The notes below the pieces were generated by a model. That model made no database searches. It saw only the letters and a program-made list of their open reading frames with translations, and was not told where the DNA came from. Made by a program: the position numbers and the translations under genes. DNA of 64,000 bases from Nakamurella panacisegetis (GTDB lineage Bacteria; Actinomycetota; Actinomycetes; Mycobacteriales; Nakamurellaceae): NCBI RefSeq assembly GCF_900104535.1, contig NZ_LT629710.1:496001-560000 (forward strand), in the 5' to 3' direction. Positions 35,367-44,190 of this stretch are shown in pieces; within the stretch, counting starts at the first letter, position 1; every line of letters starts with the position of its first letter.

Positions 35367-36331
35367 GCGCTGACCTCGGCCCGACCGCGACGCCCGAGAC
35401 CGGCCGCGGCCGCCGCCAGGGCGATGTCGACCACGGTGAGCACCACCCGCGACAACAACACGATCAGGGTCGCCGAACCGAGATCGGTGACGACCGACAA
35501 GCCGAGCAGCAGGATCGCGTCCCGGGGCCCGACCCCGGCCGGGGCGAAGACGACCAGAATGCCGGCCACCGAGGCCAGCGCGAACAGGCCGATCGGCAGC
35601 AGCGGATTGGTGTGGTGACCACTGATCGAATCGACCAGGAAATAGAACGCCAGGCCGTTGAACACCTGGCCGCCCGCCAGCCATCCGGCCGCGCCGAGCA
35701 GGCTGCGCTCGGTCAGGCGTTCCAGGGGCAGATTGCGCTTGGTCAGCCGGCTCACCGTGGCGCCGAACCACACCAACACATCCGGATGCAGCAGGGCGAG
35801 CAGCGGAATGGCCAGCAGCAGTACCCACCAGTAGTGGCCGATGACCTGATGACCGGCGACGGCCAGGCACAACGCGCCGAGGCCGGAGGCGGTGACGACC
35901 CCCAGGAGGATCGCCATCAGGCTGGCGGTGCCGCTCCGCGCCCGCGGAACGTTCAGCTCCTTGGCCAGACCGGCCTGCGCGACAACGGTCCAGACACCGC
36001 CCGGGATGTACTTGCCCAGCTGGCCGGTCAGGAACACCCGTTGGGCGTTCTTGAGGCGCAGCGGGGAACCAAGGCCGGCCAGCAGAGTCCGCCAGGCCGG
36101 GACGCCGCTCCAGGCCGCGATGGCGCTGGCCAGGAACGAGCCGACGACCGGCCAGACGGTGACCTGACTCCAGGCTCGGCCGATCTCGTCGTGCCGCCGC
36201 CAGACGTAATACACCGCGAAGGCCAGGACCAGCACCAGGAAACCGACCTTGAGCAGCTGCCCGAGGCTCCGACGCGCCGGGGGGCCGACCTCCGAATCGG
36301 GGTCGGCCGAATCCCGCGCACCATCCACCAT
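35363..36331 (-). CDS. LPG_synthase_TM/UPF0104-like integral membrane protein
   Basis: 322 residues with a ~27-residue soluble start and about eight transmembrane helices. 'FLTGQLGKYIPGGVWTVVAQAGLA' and 'VFAPAGVGPRDAILL' are hallmarks of the lysylphosphatidylglycerol synthetase transmembrane family, which often accompanies envelope glycosyltransferases and may flip lipids. It is the first gene of the six-gene minus-strand glycan cluster. The 171-nt upstream spacer shows no clear promoter motif. Confidence 0.87.
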   Translation of the reverse strand: MVDGARDSADPDSEVGPPARRSLGQLLKVGFLVLVLAFAVYYVWRRHDEIGRAWSQVTVWPVVGSFLASAIAAWSGVPAWRTLLAGLGSPLRLKNAQRVFLTGQLGKYIPGGVWTVVAQAGLAKELNVPRARSGTASLMAILLGVVTASGLGALCLAVAGHQVIGHYWWVLLLAIPLLALLHPDVLVWFGATVSRLTKRNLPLERLTERSLLGAAGWLAGGQVFNGLAFYFLVDSISGHHTNPLLPIGLFALASVAGILVVFAPAGVGPRDAILLLGLSVVTDLGSATLIVLLSRVVLTVVDIALAAAAAGLGRRGRAEVSA

Positions 36332-36502
36332 GGTCTGGTTCAGCTCCTTGCCAGTCGGGCGGCCGGACAGGGTCCACCCCTGGTCATCCCGCTGATCCGG
36401 TCGGGTCCGGGCACACGGAGTGAAGCCGTGGCGTCCGGGTCGAGCCGGGCCGACACCGAGTTTAGGCCATCGCCCGGCTCCCCAGCCGCCCTCGGTTGCC
36501 CC

Positions 36503-37750
36503 TCAGCGGCCGGTGCGGGCCCCTGCACCCTGACCGAGATCTCGCTGCTCCGCCTGGATCGCCGCCGGCGTCAGGGGCTCGTCCAGCAACCGGCGGAAGC
36601 GGTCCATGGCACTCTGACCAGCCGGCCGGGCCTCGAGCCACGGCCGGAGCAACCGCTCACCCTCCACATAGGTCGACGTGTAGGCCCGCCAGAGCGGATC
36701 GGACAGGAAACGAAGCATCTGTCCAGCGCGCTTCTCGTCGGCCAAGCCCCAGCGGCGCAGGTAGGCCAGCACGTCGTCGGGGTCGGCCCCCCGGTCATGC
36801 AGCATGATCGCGGCGTTCTGCCGCACCGTGTTCAGGGGGCGGGAGGCGATCTCGAGAGCCTCGGCCAGCTCGGGATCGAAGCGCGGCCCGATGCCGTCGA
36901 GCACGTCGGCCGCCCAGTGCCCCCAGCCGGGCCCGATGGCAGCGGTGAGGGCGAGGTCACCCAGTCCTTCGGCCATCAGGCACTGCGGGGTGTTCACCAG
37001 AAAGATCGTCTGCTCGGCCTGACCACCCTCGTCGACCAGGAGTTTCTCCTTCCGGCAGTGCTCGGTGTGGTGCCCGGGGTAGCACTCGTGGGCGACCAGG
37101 ACCGGGAACTGGCTCATCCGGTGCCCGACGTCCGCGTTCACCGCGACCCGCGAGGAGAAGCCGCCCAGGTAGTAGTTGAATCCGCTCCAGGCGACGTCTC
37201 GCTCGATGTCGAAGTCGATCGTCTCCTGCTCGGGGAGGCCGGTCGCGGCCACGACCGGACCGCGCAGGGCCGCGGCGATCGCCCGCACCGCGGTCTCGAC
37301 CAGTTCCGGCGGACACGCTTCCTGCGCCCGCACGGCGGCCAGCCGTTCGGCCAGGACGGGATTCGGGGCGGCGCCGGCCTGGTCCAGCAGGGCGTCGATC
37401 TCCCGGTGAGCGGCGGCGTAGACCTCGACATCGATCTCGCTGATCTCCACCTGGAAGTAGGAGTGCACCTCTTCGATGAACGACATGTCCTCGCCGGCCA
37501 ACCGGCGTCCGGACACGGCCAAGGCGCCCAGATGGGCCGCGAGGAACTCTCGCCGGTCGGCCGGCAGGTCGGTGTCGCCCAGCCGCACCGACAGCCTGGA
37601 TGCGGTGCGGGACAACTCGGCCGGATCCGGCGCCGGTTCGTCGGCCACCTGTTGCTTGAGCAGCGGGTCGCCGATGTATGCGTCGACGAACCCGTCGACG
37701 ACCCGGTCGAAGCGCAGCCCCAGCTTGAGGTATTCGGTGACGAGATCCAT
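36503..37750 (-). CDS. DUF885-like putative metallopeptidase
   Basis: 415 residues. The key motif is 'VAHECYPGHHTEH', an HExxPGHH variant of the zinc HExxH site found in DUF885 proteins. The N-terminal part is helical and the C-terminal part ends with 'LLRPWLEARPAGQSAMDRFRRLLDEPLTP'. No signal peptide is seen, so it should be cytoplasmic. The ATG at 37750 is supported by -10-like TACCGT 7 nt upstream; GTG 37759 is an alternative. Peptidase activity is a family-level inference. Confidence 0.8.
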   Translation of the reverse strand: MDLVTEYLKLGLRFDRVVDGFVDAYIGDPLLKQQVADEPAPDPAELSRTASRLSVRLGDTDLPADRREFLAAHLGALAVSGRRLAGEDMSFIEEVHSYFQVEISEIDVEVYAAAHREIDALLDQAGAAPNPVLAERLAAVRAQEACPPELVETAVRAIAAALRGPVVAATGLPEQETIDFDIERDVAWSGFNYYLGGFSSRVAVNADVGHRMSQFPVLVAHECYPGHHTEHCRKEKLLVDEGGQAEQTIFLVNTPQCLMAEGLGDLALTAAIGPGWGHWAADVLDGIGPRFDPELAEALEIASRPLNTVRQNAAIMLHDRGADPDDVLAYLRRWGLADEKRAGQMLRFLSDPLWRAYTSTYVEGERLLRPWLEARPAGQSAMDRFRRLLDEPLTPAAIQAEQRDLGQGAGARTGR

Positions 37751-37757
37751 GACCGTC

Positions 37758-37763
37758 ACGGTA
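37758..37763 (-). promoter_or_regulatory. -10-like hexamer TACCGT for the leaderless DUF885-like gene
   Basis: TACCGT on the minus strand ends 7 nt upstream of ATG 37750. It lies in the 39-nt gap after uppS, so the gene may have its own promoter as well as read-through from uppS. Confidence 0.45.
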
Positions 37764-37789
37764 GCCGGGCCGACCGCGCGGACGTGACG

Positions 37790-38557
37790 CTATTCGCCGA
37801 ACCGGCGGTGGCGGTGGGCGTAGTCGCGAAGGGCCCGCAGGAAGTCGACCCGGCGAAAGTCCGGCCAGTCCGCCTCGTAGAACCAGTACTCCGAATGGGC
37901 GCTCTGCCACAGAAGGAACCCGGACAACCGTTGCTCGCCCGAGGTGCGGATCACCAGGTCCGGATCCGGCTGGCCGGAGGTGTACAGATGCTCGCTGATC
38001 GCGTCGACATCGAGCTTGGCGATGACTTCCGGGACGGAGAGTCCGGCGTCGGCGCCACTCTGCAGCAACGACTTCACCGCATCGGCGATCTCCTGCCGTC
38101 CGCCGTAGCCGACGGCGATGTTGACCTCCACTCCGGTGCGGTCGGCCGTCCGCATCTCGGCCGCCGTCAGGCGGGTGACCATCCACGGCGGCAGCACCTC
38201 CATGGCCCCGACGATCCGCAGTTTCCAGGGTTGGCCGGGCGCGGCCAGGTCGTCGACCACCTCGGTGATGATGGTCAGCAGGGGTTGCAGTTCCTCGTCG
38301 GGCCGACGCAGGTTGTCGGTGGACAGCAGCCAGAGCGTGACCATGCCGATGCCACTGGTCTGGCACCACTCGAGGAGGTTGGAGATGTGGGCGGCGCCGG
38401 CCCGGTGACCGTCGTTCGGGTTGGTCATCCCCTCCTTGCGCGCCCACCGTCGGTTGCCGTCGATGATGACCCCGACGTGGTGGGGCTTCTCGGCGCCGGC
38501 CAGGTTGTGGATCAACCTGTTCTCGTACACCCGGTACAGCAGCGTGGGAAGCCTCAC
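37790..38557 (-). CDS. uppS: Cis-prenyl transferase, (2Z,6E)-farnesyl diphosphate synthase type
   Basis: 255 residues. The cis-prenyltransferase motifs are in order: 'HVGVIIDGNRRWARKEG' (catalytic Asp), 'LWLLSTDNLRRP', 'IAVGYGGRQEIADAV' and 'PDPDLVIRTSGEQRLSGFLLWQSAHSEYWF'. Its position next to hemolysin III and the lack of a second copy here match mycobacterial Rv1086, which makes short Z,E-farnesyl diphosphate for decaprenyl phosphate; the chain length cannot be fixed from sequence. GTG 38557 is 8 nt after a -10-like TAAGGT. Confidence 0.93.
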   Translation of the reverse strand: MRLPTLLYRVYENRLIHNLAGAEKPHHVGVIIDGNRRWARKEGMTNPNDGHRAGAAHISNLLEWCQTSGIGMVTLWLLSTDNLRRPDEELQPLLTIITEVVDDLAAPGQPWKLRIVGAMEVLPPWMVTRLTAAEMRTADRTGVEVNIAVGYGGRQEIADAVKSLLQSGADAGLSVPEVIAKLDVDAISEHLYTSGQPDPDLVIRTSGEQRLSGFLLWQSAHSEYWFYEADWPDFRRVDFLRALRDYAHRHRRFGE

Positions 38558-38565
38558 GGTGTGCG

Positions 38566-38571
38566 ACCTTA
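38566..38571 (-). promoter_or_regulatory. -10-like hexamer TAAGGT for leaderless uppS
   Basis: TAAGGT on the minus strand ends 8 nt before GTG 38557. It rules out the longer, low-complexity N-terminus the open frame would allow (to 38695). Confidence 0.5.
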
Positions 38572-38652
38572 CTGGCAGATGATGAGCCCGGCCGTCCCGG
38601 GCGTCCGATCCGGCGGCTAGGAAGATTCGCCCCGGTCGAGCACCATGGGCTG

Positions 38653-39327
38653 ATGATGCCCGCAACGCCGCCGCCCCCAGCGATCGCGAGGCCACGCGCC
38701 CGCGGATGGATCCACTGGTACTCCGCGCTGGTCGGTGGGGTGCTGGGCATTCTGCTGATCGTGATGGCCGCGACCACCGTCGGCAGCAAGGCGGCCGTCG
38801 CCTGCTCCGTCTACGCCGTGACGATCGTCGGCCTGTTCGGCATCAGCGCCACCTACCACCGTCATACCTGGGTCTCCGTGCGGGCGCGGACCTGGATGAA
38901 GCGGGCCGACCACTCGATGATCTTCGTGTTCATCGCCGGCACCTACACGCCGCTCGCCGTGCTGGCCGTCCCGGGCACGTTCGGCAAGGTGCTGCTCATC
39001 ATCGTCTGGGCCGGAGCCGCCGGCGGCGTCGCGCTGAAGATGTTCCTGCCGCACTCACCACGGTGGGTCGGGGTTCCGTTCTACATCGGCCTCGGCTGGG
39101 TCGCGATCTTCGCCATGCCGGAGATCCTGCACGCGGGTGGCGTAGCGGTCGTCGTGCTGGTGATTGCCGGTGGCCTGCTCTACACGGTCGGTGCCGTGTT
39201 CTACGGACTGCGCAAGCCCAACCTGTGGCCCGGCATCTTCGGCTATCACGAGTTGTTCCACGCCTGCGTCACCCTCGCTGCCGCCTGTCACTACGTCGCC
39301 ATCTTCCTGGTGCTCTACCCCGGCTGA
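38653..39327 (+). CDS. trhA: Hemolysin III / TrhA family membrane protein
   Basis: 224 residues with seven predicted transmembrane helices. The HlyIII/PAQR metal-site residues are visible: 'ISATYHRHTW' and 'MKRADHSMIFVFIAGTYTP' near the first helices and 'GYHELFHACVTLAAACHYVAIF' at the end. Bacterial members affect membrane energetics rather than acting as true haemolysins. ATG 38653 or the adjacent ATG 38656 could start it. It is divergent from uppS, as in mycobacteria. Confidence 0.93.
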   Translation: MMPATPPPPAIARPRARGWIHWYSALVGGVLGILLIVMAATTVGSKAAVACSVYAVTIVGLFGISATYHRHTWVSVRARTWMKRADHSMIFVFIAGTYTPLAVLAVPGTFGKVLLIIVWAGAAGGVALKMFLPHSPRWVGVPFYIGLGWVAIFAMPEILHAGGVAVVVLVIAGGLLYTVGAVFYGLRKPNLWPGIFGYHELFHACVTLAAACHYVAIFLVLYPG

Positions 39328-39333
39328 CTTTCC

Positions 39334-39412
39334 GCGCATACATTCCGGCCCGCCGCATACGGTTCGGCCGGTTCGAAGCGCGTTATCCGCCTATTTCGGC
39401 AGTTCCGTATGC
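39334..39412. repeat. Repeated GCATAC motifs, with an inverted pair, after trhA
   Basis: GCATAC occurs at 39336 and 39355 as direct copies within similar contexts (CATAC..CCGGCC / CATACggttCGGCC). GCATACGG (39355-39362) is inverted as CCGTATGC at 39405-39412. It starts 7 nt after the trhA stop. Role unknown; it may fold in the trhA 3' end. Confidence 0.6.
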
Positions 39413-39446
39413 GCCGGTCAGGGTCGTCACAGACGCTAAGCGGGAG

Positions 39447-39497
39447 GATCGGACGGCGGCCGACCGGACCATGGCCCGGACGGCTCGCCGTCCGATC
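39447..39497. terminator. Hairpin between convergent trhA and the Gly/Arg-rich protein gene
   Basis: GATCGGACGGC (39447-39457) pairs perfectly with GCCGTCCGATC (39487-39497), 11 bp, with a 29-nt loop. It ends 6 nt before the stop of the minus-strand gene. No T-tract is present. A bidirectional terminator is the simplest reading. Confidence 0.5.
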
Positions 39498-39503
39498 GAG
39501 GGC

Positions 39504-40316
39504 TCAGCCGAGGTTCGGGCCTTCGGACCGAAGGCGGTTGACCTCTTCCATGGCCGAGCGCAGGTCGCCCAACCATTCGTCCGCATGCTCGCCGACCAGC
39601 CGGATGGCCCAGACCAGGGCATCGGACCGGCTGCGGGCCACTCCCGAATCGACCAGGGTGTCCAGCACCTGACGCTCCGGCTGACGCAGCCGGGTCATCA
39701 CCGGGATCGACGCGGTCGTGAACAGCTCTTCGGTGCCGCCGAGGCGGGCCCCCCAGGAGATCTCCCGCCCGTACCGGAACTGCCCCTGACGGGCGATCTC
39801 GATCCGGGCCTCGCGGGTGTCCTCACGGAACCGGGCAATGCGCCCGGCCTCGGCCGCGGCCACCGCGGCCGCGTCCTGCGGGTCGGTGTTCTCCACGGCC
39901 GGGAGCTCTCCGACGATGAGGATCTCGTCCCGATCGACCGTGACGGTCGGCGCCCCGACGAACCAGTCGCTCGGCAGACGACCGGCAAACCAGCCGGCCG
40001 CGTCCGAAGCGTCCGGACCTTCCGGAGCCGGGCCGCGTCCGCGACCACGGGGGCCGAAGCCGCCGCGTCCGCCGAAGCCCGGGCCGAAGCCGGGACCGCG
40101 TCCCCGACCGCCCTTGCCGCCCGGACCGCGCGGGCCGTCTTCACCTTCCGGGCCGGGGCCTTCCGGCCCGAATCCGAACCGCGGGCCACGCCCGTGACCT
40201 CGTCCACCGTGACCACCAGGGCCGAACGGACCGCGTCCGTCACCGAACTCGGGTCCGAAGGCCGGCCCGCCCGGGCGACCGAACTGGCCTTGAGCAGAGT
40301 TGAAATGTGTCTTCAT
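39504..40316 (-). CDS. Conserved actinobacterial protein with Gly/Arg-rich N-terminus and ribbon-helix-helix-like C-terminus
   Basis: 270 residues. Residues ~8-98 are almost entirely Gly, Pro, Arg and Phe (RGG/FG-like, disordered). A middle domain (~110-195) includes 'WFVGAPTVTVDRDEILIVGELP' and 'FRYGREISWGARLGGTEELFTTA'. The C-terminus, 'IPVMTRLRQPERQVLDTLVDSGVARSRSDALVWAIRLV', fits a ribbon-helix-helix strand-helix-helix pattern. I recognise the middle/C-terminal part as conserved in actinobacteria but know no function. Direct TTGTAACG-type repeats 52-76 nt upstream could be its operator. Poly-purine AGAGAAG precedes the ATG. Confidence 0.8.
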   Translation of the reverse strand: MKTHFNSAQGQFGRPGGPAFGPEFGDGRGPFGPGGHGGRGHGRGPRFGFGPEGPGPEGEDGPRGPGGKGGRGRGPGFGPGFGGRGGFGPRGRGRGPAPEGPDASDAAGWFAGRLPSDWFVGAPTVTVDRDEILIVGELPAVENTDPQDAAAVAAAEAGRIARFREDTREARIEIARQGQFRYGREISWGARLGGTEELFTTASIPVMTRLRQPERQVLDTLVDSGVARSRSDALVWAIRLVGEHADEWLGDLRSAMEEVNRLRSEGPNLG

Positions 40317-40623
40317 GGTGCTTCTCTCTTCTTCTCGCTGCCGCCGCTGGCTCGCGGCCGCATTTGATTACAACGTTACAGCCGTTACAACGGCTCGACA
40401 AGGTCGATTTGTTCCGGGAGGAAGAGTCACGGCCGGAGGACGTGCGGGGTCGGCCCCGACGTCCCGAACGGGCTTTGGCGGTCAGCCCGACGGAGGCGAT
40501 ATCGGCAGATCAGGCCCGCTCAAGGCAGAGGACGGCGACGGTGTGCTCCGGCGCGTCCGGTTCGCGGGCCGGCCGCACGGGCCCCGGTCGTGCCCGATCC
40601 GGTCCGATGATTACAACGTGTGG
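40317..40623. promoter_or_regulatory. Upstream region of the Gly/Arg-rich gene with direct TTACAACG repeats
   Basis: This 307-bp gap holds no gene. TTACAACG occurs at 40368-40375 and 40385-40392, with TTACAGCCG at 40376-40384 between them, giving three tandem 8-9-bp units. A third exact TTACAACG is at 40611-40618, just behind the YyaL stop. Short direct repeats are the usual targets of ribbon-helix-helix regulators, so autoregulation is possible. Confidence 0.5.
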
Positions 40624-42651
40624 TCAGCGAGGCCGAGACAGCAGGGCGAGGACCTCCGCCGCCGATGTCACGGGCCGGTCGCAGACAAAGCCGCGGCACA
40701 CGTACACGGCCGGACGACCGTCGAGGAGGTGGCGATCAGCCAGGAGAGCGGAGGAGTCCGGCTCTCCGGCCACGACCACTGCGCCGCCCGGCGCGTGGGC
40801 GCGCACCAGGGCGACCAACTCGTCGCGGGCCGGACCAGGGTGGCCGGCCACCGCGATCTGGAGCGGCCCGGCGACCAGCGCTTCGGCGACCGCCAGGTGC
40901 CATCCGGCCGACCGGGGCACTCGCAGCATCAGTGTGGAGACAGAAGCCATCGCGCGCTCGGCGATCCGCGTGTAGTCGGTCCGGCCGGTCAGTGCCCCGG
41001 CGGTGACGAGTGCGTCGGCGATGGACGAGGCGCCGGACGGGGCGGCCCCGTCACCCGGATCCCGCGGACGCAGGAACAACGTTTCCGCGTCGTCGGCGGT
41101 GTCGTTGAATCCGCCGTCCGGGGCGACGAACCGGGCCACCACCAGATCCAACACCGCCGATGCCTCGTCCAGCCACCGTTGATCGCCGTCGGCCTGGTAC
41201 AGGGCCAGCAACGCGCCGGCCAGGTCCGCGTGATCGACCAGGACAGCGGCCCCGGGGCCGACCACGCCGTCGCGGGACGAACGACGCCACCGGCCGTCGA
41301 CTCGATGCACCGCCAGCAGGTACCGGGCCGCATCGGACGCCGCGGCGATCCAGTCCCCGCGTCCGGCCGAAGCGCCGGCTTCGGCCAGGCCGCGGATGGC
41401 CAGGCCGTTGCTGCGCAGCACGATCAGGTCGTCCCGACCGGGCTGCGGGCGGATCGTCCGAGCCGCCAGCAGGGCCGTCCGGATCCGGTCGAACCACGCG
41501 CCGTCCACCGGATCGGCCGGCAACCGGAGGACGGCACCGGCCAGGGCCTCGTCGTGATCCGCACGGTCGAGGCCGAACACGGCCGCGGCCCTGGCACCGT
41601 CCTCCTGGCCCAGCACCTGGTCGAAGTGCGCCCGCGTCCACAGATAGGTGGCGCCCTCGACACCGGCCGTGTCGGCGTCGAGCGAAGCGGCGAACGCACC
41701 GGTCGAGGTCCGCAGACCGGAGAGCAGGAACTCGGCCGTCCGCGCGACGACGTCGGTCGAGAGCGTCGAGCCGGTCAGCCGGGCGTGGTGGGCATAGACC
41801 GAAAGAAGCAACCCGTTGTCGTCCAGCATCTTCTCGAAATGCGGTACGTGCCAGCGGGAGTCGACGCTGTACCGGGCGAAGCCGCCGCCCAGCTGGTCGT
41901 AGATGCCGCCCCTGGCCATCTGTTCCAGGGTGCGACCGGCGCTGCGCAGGGACGGTTCGTCCCCGGTCCGCTCGTACTGCCGCAGCAGGAACTCGCAGAC
42001 CATCGACGGCGGGAACTTGGGCGCCCCCGGGAACCCGCCGTTGACCTGGTCCATCTGTCCGACCAGCGATTCGGCGGCCAGGGTGAGCTCATCGCCGTCC
42101 AGCGGCCCGGCCCCGGACACCTGCCCGGTGGACATCGCCGCGCCCACCCCCACCTCGGCCAGTGAGGCCCGGATCTTCGCCGCCGTTTGCAGGACTCCGG
42201 ACCGGTCGTCCGTCCAGGCCGCGGTGAGCCCGGCCAGCACCTGCCGGAAGGACGGCAACCGGTGCGCCGGCTCCGGCGGGAAGTACGTTCCCGCATAGAA
42301 GGGCTCCCGGTCCGGCGTGAGGAAGCAGGTCATCGGCCAGCCGCCGGACCCGGTGAGCGCCTGGGTGGCCGTCATGTAGACCGCGTCGACGTCCGGGCGT
42401 TCCTCCCGGTCCACCTTGATCGCCACGAAGTCGCGGTTCAGCTGGGCGGCGACTGCGGGATCGGAGAAGGATTCGCGCGCCATCACGTGACACCAGTGGC
42501 ACGACGCGTACCCGATCGACAACAGGACCGGCACGTCGCGCCGCTTCGCCTCGGCGAAGGCCTCGTCGCACCAGGGCCACCAGTCGACCGGCTGACCGGC
42601 GTGCTGCCGGAGGTAGGTGGATGTGGCCAGGGCCAGGCGGGACCCGCTCAA
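40624..42651 (-). CDS. Thioredoxin-domain protein of the YyaL/spermatogenesis-associated 20 family
   Basis: 675 residues. A thioredoxin-like domain (~1-165) has the motif 'CHWCHVM' in '[16 protein letters not shown]', followed by an alpha-barrel glycosidase-like region ('[28 protein letters not shown]'). Function is not established in this family. The known start in relatives lies just before 'RLALA.S.YLRQHA', so the TTG at 42651 ([15 protein letters not shown]) fits best; ATG 42735 would overlap the upstream gene by 83 nt. It starts 1 nt after that gene's stop. Rv1084 is the mycobacterial counterpart. Confidence 0.88.
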   Translation of the reverse strand: MSGSRLALATSTYLRQHAGQPVDWWPWCDEAFAEAKRRDVPVLLSIGYASCHWCHVMARESFSDPAVAAQLNRDFVAIKVDREERPDVDAVYMTATQALTGSGGWPMTCFLTPDREPFYAGTYFPPEPAHRLPSFRQVLAGLTAAWTDDRSGVLQTAAKIRASLAEVGVGAAMSTGQVSGAGPLDGDELTLAAESLVGQMDQVNGGFPGAPKFPPSMVCEFLLRQYERTGDEPSLRSAGRTLEQMARGGIYDQLGGGFARYSVDSRWHVPHFEKMLDDNGLLLSVYAHHARLTGSTLSTDVVARTAEFLLSGLRTSTGAFAASLDADTAGVEGATYLWTRAHFDQVLGQEDGARAAAVFGLDRADHDEALAGAVLRLPADPVDGAWFDRIRTALLAARTIRPQPGRDDLIVLRSNGLAIRGLAEAGASAGRGDWIAAASDAARYLLAVHRVDGRWRRSSRDGVVGPGAAVLVDHADLAGALLALYQADGDQRWLDEASAVLDLVVARFVAPDGGFNDTADDAETLFLRPRDPGDGAAPSGASSIADALVTAGALTGRTDYTRIAERAMASVSTLMLRVPRSAGWHLAVAEALVAGPLQIAVAGHPGPARDELVALVRAHAPGGAVVVAGEPDSSALLADRHLLDGRPAVYVCRGFVCDRPVTSAAEVLALLSRPR

Positions 42652-42652
42652 G

Positions 42653-42967
42653 TCAGGACGAACCGGCCGGCGGTGCGGGGTCGGCGTCCGCCCCGGTCGT
42701 GCTCGGTTCGGTTCGCGGACCGTCGGCCTCGGCACCGGGGGTCCCCACGGTGGAGAACGACTCCGGCACCTTGCGGATGTTCCGGTTCAGGGACTTGACC
42801 AGGAAGTAGACCGCGACGCAGAGCAGGACGATGACCAGCAGGCCGACCGGCGCCGCCTCACCCCACTCGGGCCCCTTGCCGGTGGTCTGGTTGACGTCGC
42901 TCGGACTGTTGCCACCGTCGGCCAGAAAGCCCTGGACCGACACCGCCAGCTGCGTGACCGCGTTCAT
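42653..42967 (-). CDS. Small single-pass membrane protein between mca and yyaL
   Basis: 104 residues with one transmembrane helix (~37-57, '[17 protein letters not shown]') and a Ser/Pro/Asp-rich cytoplasmic tail after '[14 protein letters not shown]'. It has no known function. The position matches Rv1083 in M. tuberculosis. ATG 42967 overlaps the mca stop (ATGA), and the stop nearly touches the yyaL start, so all three are probably co-transcribed. Confidence 0.8.
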   Translation of the reverse strand: MNAVTQLAVSVQGFLADGGNSPSDVNQTTGKGPEWGEAAPVGLLVIVLLCVAVYFLVKSLNRNIRKVPESFSTVGTPGAEADGPRTEPSTTGADADPAPPAGSS

Positions 42968-43899
42968 GACTCCACCCGGTCCCGAACGCCGGCGAAGAGA
43001 TCGTCCTCCGGCACTTGCGTGTCGACCAGCGATCGGGCCAGCTCGTAGTCGTCCGTCGTCCACACCGACGCCTCGATGTCGTGCGGAACGGCGAACCAGT
43101 GGGCATTCGGGTCGATCTGCGTCTCATGTGCCTTGAGCGCGTCGTCCCGCTGCTGGAAGAATCCGGCCACCTCGACCTTGGTGGTGGTCCGGATGCCGGG
43201 ATCCGGACGGGGGTTGTCGTTGAACCGCTTGATCCACTCGTCGAAGGGCCCTTCACCGGTCTTCTCCCGGACGGCCTCGTTGATGGCCAGCATGCGTTGA
43301 CGGGAGAACCCGACGTTGTAGTACAGCTTCAGCGGCTGCCAAGGGTCGCCGGTTCCCGGGTAGGCATCCGGGTCACCGGCGGCCTCGAACGCCGCCATCG
43401 ACACCACGTGGCAGCGGATGTGGTCGGGGTGCGGATAGCCGCCGTTCTCGTCGTAGGTCGTCATGACGTGGGGCCGGAATTCCCGCACCACACGGACCAG
43501 CGCCTCGATCTCGATCGCCGGATCCAGGGCGCCGAACGAACCCGCGGGCAGGTTCCAGGTCTCGGGGTCTCCCTCGTGGTAGCCCGAGTCCTCGAAGCCG
43601 AGCCAGGTGTGGGCGACACCGAGAATCTCGGCCGCCCTTGCCATCTCGGCGATCCGCAGGGCCGGGATGTCGACGTCGGTGTCGGCGAACTTCGGATTGA
43701 GGATGTCTCCGCGCTCGCCGCCGGTGCAGGACACGACCATCACGCCGACGCCGTCGTGGGCGTACTTGGCCAGGCTGGCGGCGCCTTTGCTCGACTCGTC
43801 GTCCGGGTGGGCGTGTACCGCCATCAGGCGAAGCGGTGCCGCTGCGGCGGCCGCCGCTCTGGCCCGTGCAGCGTCGACGATCGAATCCCGGGTGTCCAT
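42964..43899 (-). CDS. mca: Mycothiol S-conjugate amidase
   Basis: 311 residues of the LmbE/PIG-L zinc amidase fold. The metal ligands are in 'VHAHPDDESSKG' and 'GGYPHPDHIRCH', and 'GGERGDILNPKFAD' and 'LGFEDSGYHEGD' match Mca. It cleaves mycothiol conjugates of toxins and electrophiles, showing that the organism makes mycothiol. ATG 43899 has GAGGG upstream; GTG 43914 would add five residues and lacks such a site. Unlike mycobacteria, no DUF4307 gene lies between mca and greA. Confidence 0.94.
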   Translation of the reverse strand: MDTRDSIVDAARARAAAAAAAPLRLMAVHAHPDDESSKGAASLAKYAHDGVGVMVVSCTGGERGDILNPKFADTDVDIPALRIAEMARAAEILGVAHTWLGFEDSGYHEGDPETWNLPAGSFGALDPAIEIEALVRVVREFRPHVMTTYDENGGYPHPDHIRCHVVSMAAFEAAGDPDAYPGTGDPWQPLKLYYNVGFSRQRMLAINEAVREKTGEGPFDEWIKRFNDNPRPDPGIRTTTKVEVAGFFQQRDDALKAHETQIDPNAHWFAVPHDIEASVWTTDDYELARSLVDTQVPEDDLFAGVRDRVES

Positions 43900-44137
43900 C
43901 AGGCCCTCGCTCACTTGAAACGTCCATCCTTTGCGTCCGGGCGGGTCACCGCCTCGTCACCCATCATTGTCCCCCGACCCGGCCGGTCCATTGACCCGGC
44001 CGGCCCCAGGCCCACGCGCACGTGGTCCCCCGGGCACGCCGTCCCGCCGTCGACGACCGCCCGACGACCGGCTGCAGCCGCCCCGGCCGGCCGGTCCTCG
44101 TTTGCCGCAATTTCCGGCCGCGCGGATTGCAGCGTGT

Positions 44138-44190
44138 TAAACTTGCAACCATTCAGGCGGCCCTGCGAGGGCCGCCTGGCCGCTTTTCCT
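44138..44190 (+). promoter_or_regulatory. Promoter-like hexamer and terminator-like hairpin far upstream of greA
   Basis: The 485-bp divergent gap between mca and greA has no gene. TAAACT (44138-44143) resembles a -10 box. AGGCGGCCC (44155-44163) pairs perfectly with GGGCCGCCT (44169-44177), loop TGCGA, followed 6 nt later by TTTT (44184-44187). This is the best intrinsic-terminator shape in the window and lies about 200 nt before greA. It could end a tiny transcript or attenuate greA, but the distance from the -10 is very short. Confidence 0.5.

Noticed and set aside
35354-38620. A 1088-codon plus-strand open frame across the DUF885, uppS and LPG-like genes
   Set aside because: It is antisense to three well-supported genes, rich in Arg/Gly/Gln/His, and has no recognisable domain. 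Long open frames in non-coding phases are expected at this GC content.
39504-40316. PadR-type regulator identity for the Gly/Arg-rich protein
   Set aside because: Glycine-rich N-termini occur in some PadR proteins, but no PadR winged-helix pattern is present; the C-terminus fits ribbon-helix-helix better.
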